A DNA stretch of 8,942 bases from contig CAYMRB010000414.1 in the NCBI GenBank assembly GCA_964392615.1, positions 1 to 8,942 of the forward strand. Reading direction: 5' to 3'. The translations under genes were made by a program, and so were the position numbers. The number at the start of each line of letters is the position of its first letter. Positions within the stretch are counted from its first letter, which is position 1. Below, in pieces: positions 5,121 through 8,942 of the stretch. Under the pieces are notes generated by a model that saw nothing but the letters and a program-made list of their open reading frames with translations, searched no databases and was not told the DNA's origin. Source of the DNA: CAYMRB01 sp964392615 (lineage in GTDB: Bacteria; Planctomycetota; UBA8108).

Positions 5121-8100
5121 ATGATCTCGATTGCCATCCAACGGAAGAGCGCCATGGCCGTGGTCACCGCCGCCGTGCTGCTGCCTCTACAGGCCGGGGC
5201 GGATAGCGCTTCGCCGACACCGCCGGATCGGGCCAGCCGACAGGCCACGGATCGTCAACAGGCCACGGCGGTGGCGACGCGGGAATCGGCGAAGGATCAC
5301 GCGGAGCCACTCGCGCCCCTGTCTCGTGATGGGCGCACGGGGGAGAACGTCGCCCCGCTGGCCAAGATCACCGGATCGGGTACGGGGTTGCGGGCAGCCG
5401 TAGACCGAATCAAGCGGCAGGACGGAACCGGGGAGTGGATCGGAGGCAGCCCGAACGCCTGGTATGGCTGGATCAGCTATCCGACACTCGAACTGAAGTG
5501 GAAGATCCCGAGACGAATCAACAAAGTCGTTCTCTATGATCGTCCGACCGAAAAGGAGCACATGGCGGCCTGCATCCTGAAGTTCAGCGATGGGTCCGAG
5601 GTGCATGCCTTCGCGATTCCGAATGACGGCTCGGGGAAGACCATCGTATTCGAACCTCGCGAGGTGAGCGGTCTGAAACTGCAGGTCGTCGATGGCATTG
5701 GAGAGAAGATCGGCCTCTCCGAGATCGAGGTTCGTTACGACCCCACCGCGCAACCCGAGGCCAGGCAGACCAAACCCTTCACCGATCTCGTTTCCTACGT
5801 GGATCCGACCATCGAAACCGGACGAGGGCGCTGGTTCTTCTGCACGCCCGGCAGCCGGCCATTCGGTATGGTCTGTGCCTCTGCCTATACTCGCAACAAG
5901 AACCAGGGTGGCGGGGGTTACAACTACAACAGCACCGAGATTCTCGGGTTCGCCAACATTCACGCATGGATCATGTCCGGCATCAACATCATGCCGGTCA
6001 CTGGCGAGGTGAATCCGAACCTGGGCGAGAAGGGATGGAAGTCGGGTTTTTCGCACGACACCGAGATCATCGAGCCGGGCTATCACAAGCTCTTCCTGGA
6101 TCGCTACCAGACCCGAGTGGAATACACGTCCACCGACCGCGTGGCCGTATATCGCCTCAAGTACAAGGAGGCGGCCGAAGCCAGCTTGCTGCTGCAACTC
6201 GGCGGGTTCGTCGGCGCCGCGAGCTACGTCGATGGCAAGGCGAGGCTCGTCAGCCCGACTCGCATCGAAGGATCCCACGGCATGACCGACCGCCTTTGGG
6301 GTGGCCCGAGGCTGTCACATGTCTATTTCGTCGTGGAGCTGGATCGGCCGGTTCATCGCATGGATGGCTGGAGAGGCGCGGAGGAGAAGCTGGTCGACAT
6401 CCGCCAGTTCTCCGATCCGATCCGGGAGGGGCGGCTGCAGGAGGACAAGCGGAAGTACCTCTTCAGGAACCTGCCGGAAGAACAGGCGGGAGTAGCGCTG
6501 GCATATCACGTGAGGGCTGGCGACGAGGTGCAGGCCAGAATCGGCATCTCCTACACCAGCCTGGAGAATGCCCGCAAGAACCTGCAAGCCGAATGCGCGC
6601 ACTGGGACTTCGACCGGGTCCGACGAGAAGCGCGCGCCGAATGGAACCGGTGGCTCGGGAACATCGTCGTCAAGGGAGGCGCCCCAGAGACGCGCGTGAA
6701 GTTCTACACCGACCTATGGCACACCCTTCTCGGCCGGCACAAGATCGACGACGTCAGCGGTGATTACCCCTGCTTCATGGGCGAGGCGCGCATTCGCACC
6801 GTCCCCCGCGATGCGTCCGGGAAGCCGCGGCACCATATGTACAACTCGGATGCCCTGTGGCTGACGATGTGGAACCTGAACATCCTCTGGGGCCTCGGCT
6901 GGCCGGAGATGATGGACGAGTTCTCTGCCTCGATGGTGGAGTATGCCGAAGCGGGTGGCCATTTGCCGCGCGGCCCCTCCGCGGGTGGGTATACCGGAAT
7001 CATGACAGGCTGTCCCGCCACCAGCCTGATCACCGCGACCTGGCAGAAGAACCTCCTGCGCAAGGTGAACGCGGAAAAGGCCTACCAAGCCATGAAGCGA
7101 AGCCACCCGAAACTCATCCGTGGCAGGAACACCGGGATCGCGGTGCAGGGCGCATTCGAATATTGGGCCCTGGCCCAGATGGCCGAGGAGATGGGGCACG
7201 AGGAGGACCTCCCCTCCTACCAGCCCTGGATTGACGCGTGGAAGAGACACTTCGATGCGAAGAAGAACCTTCTCTCTGGGCGCTGGGTCGAGGCCAACGA
7301 CTGGCAGGGCACGTTCGGCGTCTCGCACGACATAAGCGGTCTGGCAGAACTCATGGGCGGGCCAGAGGTCCTGGTGAACAAGCTGAACGAGGCTTTCGAG
7401 GAGGAGGCGGGCTCCGATTTTGTCTACACGTACGGCAAGGGGAAGGTCAGCTACGCCAACCAACCGGGTTGCTCCAACGCGCATGTGTTCAACCATGCAG
7501 GCTATCCGTGGCTGAGCCAGTATTGGGTGCGGCGCGTCAGCAGACAGGCCTACGGCGGAACGAACCCGAACATCGGATACGGCGGGCACGACGAAGACCA
7601 AGGGCAAATGGGTGGAGTCAGTGCCCTGATGAAGCTCGGCCTCTTCAGTCTGCGCGGCACTTGCTCCAAGGAGCCTATCTACGAAATCACCGCCCCCGAA
7701 TTCGACGAGGTCACCATCAAGCTCGACCCGGACTATTACTCCGGCCGGGAATTCAGGATCAAGACGCACGACAACGCCCCGGAGAACGTATACATCCAGA
7801 AGGTGGAGCTAAACGGGGCGCCGCTGCAAGACTGTTGGTTCTATCACAGAGAACTGGCAAGAGGCGGCCTGCTCGAGCTCTGGCTCGGTCCGCGACCCAA
7901 CGAGAATTGGGGGAAGGGTCCCGTCGACCTCACAGCGCAACACTCGAGAGACGTTCGAGACGAAGACGCGAATTCTGTCTGGCAGATCGGCCGGGCCGAC
8001 AACAGCGCTTCGGAGTTCGCCCTGGCACCTGCCGACTACGCCAAGTTCTTGGAGAACGACTTCGGTTGGGAAGATCGATACTTCCTCATCGGCCGTTCGA

Positions 8101-8942
8101 AAGCGGAAAGCGACTGGCCCTATGTCTTGCCCGGGCCGTCCGACGGTTGGGCCGGCACCGGTGGCACCTCAGGCCGCCGCACTCACTTCCTGACGATTCT
8201 CTTCGGCCTCGAGGAATCTCTGCCCTCCGGCGATTGGAGACTCGTAGTCGATCTCCTCGATACTCATCCCCTGGACCCTCCGCTGCTCAAGATCACAGTC
8301 AACGGTCACGCCGCCAACCACGCCTTGCCTCGCGGTGCAACGGATGGCTCCATAACCGGTGAGAACATCGCGTCCGCCCACGGGCACGTCATCGAGATAC
8401 CCATCGCGGCCGGCTCGATCCGAGCAGGGGGAAACGAAATCGTCCTGCACACCCTCGACGGCAGTTGGCTGCTCTTCGACCAAGTGCGACTCGAAGGCCC
8501 CGCTGGAGCGGCCACTGCTCCGGTCGGTAATCTTTTCCTGCGTAGCGCCCGTCCCGCCGAGTACGCCACGTTGGAGAAGGGAGCCGAGGCACAGCCTCTT
8601 CTGGTCGACGTCCAACATCTCGCCGGAACGCCGCGTTTGAGCGTACGGCTGGACGGCAAGCCGATCTTCTCGGAGAACGTCGAGCAGGGTCGTTACACCT
8701 TCGAAGCGCCGATGCCCGCCGTCTCCGCGCCGACCACGAGCAGTTACGAAATCCTGGTCAGCGGCAAGATCATCGAAACCGGCCAAGTGCGTCGAACTCC
8801 CCAACGGGTGATCACGCCTGCCGAATACGTCGATACGCGCATCGGCACCGCACACTCCCGCTGGATGATCGCCCCGGGTCCCTGGATGCCATTCAGCATG
8901 GTCAAGCTCAGTCCGGACAACCAGAAGGCGGGTTGGCAGGCG
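5121..8942 (+). CDS. Secreted multidomain GH92 alpha-mannosidase-type glycoside hydrolase (3' end missing)
   Basis: The frame from ATG 5121 stays open to the last base: 1274 codons, no stop. A signal peptide is clear (QRK n-region, hydrophobic MAVVTAAVLLPL, cleavage near AGA at 25-27). After a low-complexity linker come an F5/8-type-C-like domain (about 75-206), a full GH92 domain (about 223-935), a lyase-associated carbohydrate-binding-like domain (about 953-1127), a beta-rich linker domain (about 1128-1230) and the start of a second GH92 N-terminal domain (from 1235). GH92 marks include YVDPTIETG, PFGMV, VEANDWQ (Glu724, at the known catalytic acid position), GLAELMGG, HAGYPWLSQ, HDEDQGQM (Asp824 and Asp826, at the base pair), ENVYIQ and GPRPNENWG. 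GH92 enzymes are calcium-dependent inverting exo-alpha-mannosidases on N-glycans and mannans; that this one cuts mannose is inferred from family. It is probably exported to the periplasm or surface. Base composition is less GC-rich than its neighbours. Confidence 0.92.
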   Translation, partial: MISIAIQRKSAMAVVTAAVLLPLQAGADSASPTPPDRASRQATDRQQATAVATRESAKDHAEPLAPLSRDGRTGENVAPLAKITGSGTGLRAAVDRIKRQDGTGEWIGGSPNAWYGWISYPTLELKWKIPRRINKVVLYDRPTEKEHMAACILKFSDGSEVHAFAIPNDGSGKTIVFEPREVSGLKLQVVDGIGEKIGLSEIEVRYDPTAQPEARQTKPFTDLVSYVDPTIETGRGRWFFCTPGSRPFGMVCASAYTRNKNQGGGGYNYNSTEILGFANIHAWIMSGINIMPVTGEVNPNLGEKGWKSGFSHDTEIIEPGYHKLFLDRYQTRVEYTSTDRVAVYRLKYKEAAEASLLLQLGGFVGAASYVDGKARLVSPTRIEGSHGMTDRLWGGPRLSHVYFVVELDRPVHRMDGWRGAEEKLVDIRQFSDPIREGRLQEDKRKYLFRNLPEEQAGVALAYHVRAGDEVQARIGISYTSLENARKNLQAECAHWDFDRVRREARAEWNRWLGNIVVKGGAPETRVKFYTDLWHTLLGRHKIDDVSGDYPCFMGEARIRTVPRDASGKPRHHMYNSDALWLTMWNLNILWGLGWPEMMDEFSASMVEYAEAGGHLPRGPSAGGYTGIMTGCPATSLITATWQKNLLRKVNAEKAYQAMKRSHPKLIRGRNTGIAVQGAFEYWALAQMAEEMGHEEDLPSYQPWIDAWKRHFDAKKNLLSGRWVEANDWQGTFGVSHDISGLAELMGGPEVLVNKLNEAFEEEAGSDFVYTYGKGKVSYANQPGCSNAHVFNHAGYPWLSQYWVRRVSRQAYGGTNPNIGYGGHDEDQGQMGGVSALMKLGLFSLRGTCSKEPIYEITAPEFDEVTIKLDPDYYSGREFRIKTHDNAPENVYIQKVELNGAPLQDCWFYHRELARGGLLELWLGPRPNENWGKGPVDLTAQHSRDVRDEDANSVWQIGRADNSASEFALAPADYAKFLENDFGWEDRYFLIGRSKAESDWPYVLPGPSDGWAGTGGTSGRRTHFLTILFGLEESLPSGDWRLVVDLLDTHPLDPPLLKITVNGHAANHALPRGATDGSITGENIASAHGHVIEIPIAAGSIRAGGNEIVLHTLDGSWLLFDQVRLEGPAGAATAPVGNLFLRSARPAEYATLEKGAEAQPLLVDVQHLAGTPRLSVRLDGKPIFSENVEQGRYTFEAPMPAVSAPTTSSYEILVSGKIIETGQVRRTPQRVITPAEYVDTRIGTAHSRWMIAPGPWMPFSMVKLSPDNQKAGWQA
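5343..5738 (+). other. F5/8-type-C-like (discoidin fold) domain
   Basis: Residues about 75-206 begin ENVAPLAKITGS and continue with AVD, EWIGG, an LELKW strand, VVLYDRP, LKFSDGS, PNDGSGKTIVF and a closing GLSEIEVRYD. This order is typical of bacterial galactose-binding-like domains of the DUF7402/F5-8 type attached to carbohydrate-active enzymes. A sugar-binding role is likely but not certain. Confidence 0.75.
5787..7925 (+). other. GH92 domain I: N-terminal beta-sandwich and (alpha/alpha)6 catalytic part
   Basis: Residues about 223-935 have the usual GH92 length. The N-terminal sandwich runs from SYVDPTIETG to about residue 490 and includes GFANIHAWIMSG, where the family commonly has GFSHTHLSGTG. 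The catalytic part includes NSDALWLTMWN (575-585), WVEANDWQ (722-729), VSHDISGLAELMGG (734-747), NHAGYPWLSQYWVRR (791-805) and the GGHDEDQGQMGG segment (821-832). It closes with the strand-rich end PENVYIQKVELNG to LGPRPNENWG (887-931). All motifs expected for activity are recognisable, with some substitutions. Confidence 0.9.
7977..8501 (+). other. Rhamnogalacturonan-lyase-type (domain III-like) carbohydrate-binding module
   Basis: Residues about 953-1127 show VWQIGRADNSASEF, DWPYVLPGPSDGWAG, a LEESLPSGDWRL turn, LLKITVNG, an EIPIAAGSIRAGGNEI segment and GSWLLFDQVRLEGP. This is the order of the jelly-roll domain at the C terminus of family 4-like rhamnogalacturonan lyases and some other plant-polysaccharide enzymes. 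I assign it by pattern memory. Its ligand is unknown. Confidence 0.6.
8823..8942 (+). other. Start of a second GH92-type domain (cut by window end)
   Basis: Residues 1235-1274 begin EYVDTRIGTAHSRWM, then PGPWMPFSMVKLSPDN and GW. They align with the start of domain I (SYVDPTIETGRGRWF, CTPGSRPFGMV) and with the general GH92 opening YVDPxIGT ... PFGMVQLSPD. It is closer to the family consensus than domain I at IGT and LSPD. Only the first 40 residues are visible. Confidence 0.75.

Noticed and set aside
4927..5124. Small plus-strand frame (65 codons) whose TGA overlaps the GH92 ATG as ATGA
   Set aside because: The overlap looks like translational coupling, but the product is Arg/Pro-rich without a known motif. 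The GH92 gene also has its own well-spaced GGAG. Chance is the simpler reading.
5187..6278. Minus-strand frame of 363 codons antisense to the GH92 gene
   Set aside because: The sense strand encodes F5/8-like and GH92 motifs without interruption. The antisense product matches nothing I know.
6714..7769. Minus-strand frame of 351 codons antisense to the GH92 catalytic region
   Set aside because: It covers the GH92 catalytic motifs on the other strand; it is a shadow caused by codon bias.
7238..8362. Plus-strand frame of 374 codons in another phase inside the GH92 gene
   Set aside because: It is Arg/Gly-rich and overlaps intact GH92 and binding-domain coding sequence in the main frame.
1..8942. 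CRISPR array, tRNA, rRNA, insertion sequence, phage or defence genes
   Set aside because: No spaced direct repeats, no cloverleaf-like sequence that I could find, and no transposase, integrase, nuclease or phage motif in any frame. All three large genes are explained by known families.

Overview
The window holds three large reading frames and no RNA gene, CRISPR array or mobile element that I can recognise. The organism is most likely a Planctomycetota bacterium or a similar large-genome, high-GC environmental bacterium. The evidence is a membrane-anchored Ser/Thr kinase with a long TPR tail, and an exported hydrolase ending in a dockerin-like doublet with the closing Cys-Gly-Pro-Asp pattern common in planctomycete secreted proteins. 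This placement is inference from family style, not from a marker gene.

Layout. (1) Bases 1-2379, plus strand: the 3' part of a Ser/Thr protein kinase gene (C-lobe of the kinase, one membrane helix, coiled coil, then a TPR solenoid with a strict 48-residue period). (2) Bases 2380-2428: a short convergent gap with a GC-rich hairpin that could terminate both genes. (3) Bases 2429-4642, minus strand: a secreted SGNH/GDSL-type hydrolase whose catalytic domain is split by a roughly 210-residue Ala-rich helical insert, with a C-terminal dockerin-like domain. (4) Bases 4643-5120: a divergent intergenic region with no convincing gene. (5) Bases 5121-8942, plus strand, running off the window: a very large secreted glycoside hydrolase. 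It has a signal peptide, an F5/8-type-C-like domain, a full GH92 alpha-mannosidase-type domain, a lyase-associated carbohydrate-binding-like domain, a linker domain, and then the first 40 residues of what looks like a second GH92 domain.

The two exported enzymes fit a lifestyle of attacking complex glycans: GH92 removes alpha-mannose, and the SGNH protein may remove ester groups. They are divergently transcribed, so they need not be co-regulated. The kinase is convergent to the SGNH gene, and no functional link to it is visible. The GH92 gene is clearly less GC-rich than the other two genes (about 58% against about 73% in hand-counted sample lines), so it may have a separate origin.

I found no defence, secretion or regulatory system that looks new as a whole. 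The most unusual items are protein architectures: the coiled-coil hairpin inside the SGNH domain and the probable tandem GH92 fusion.
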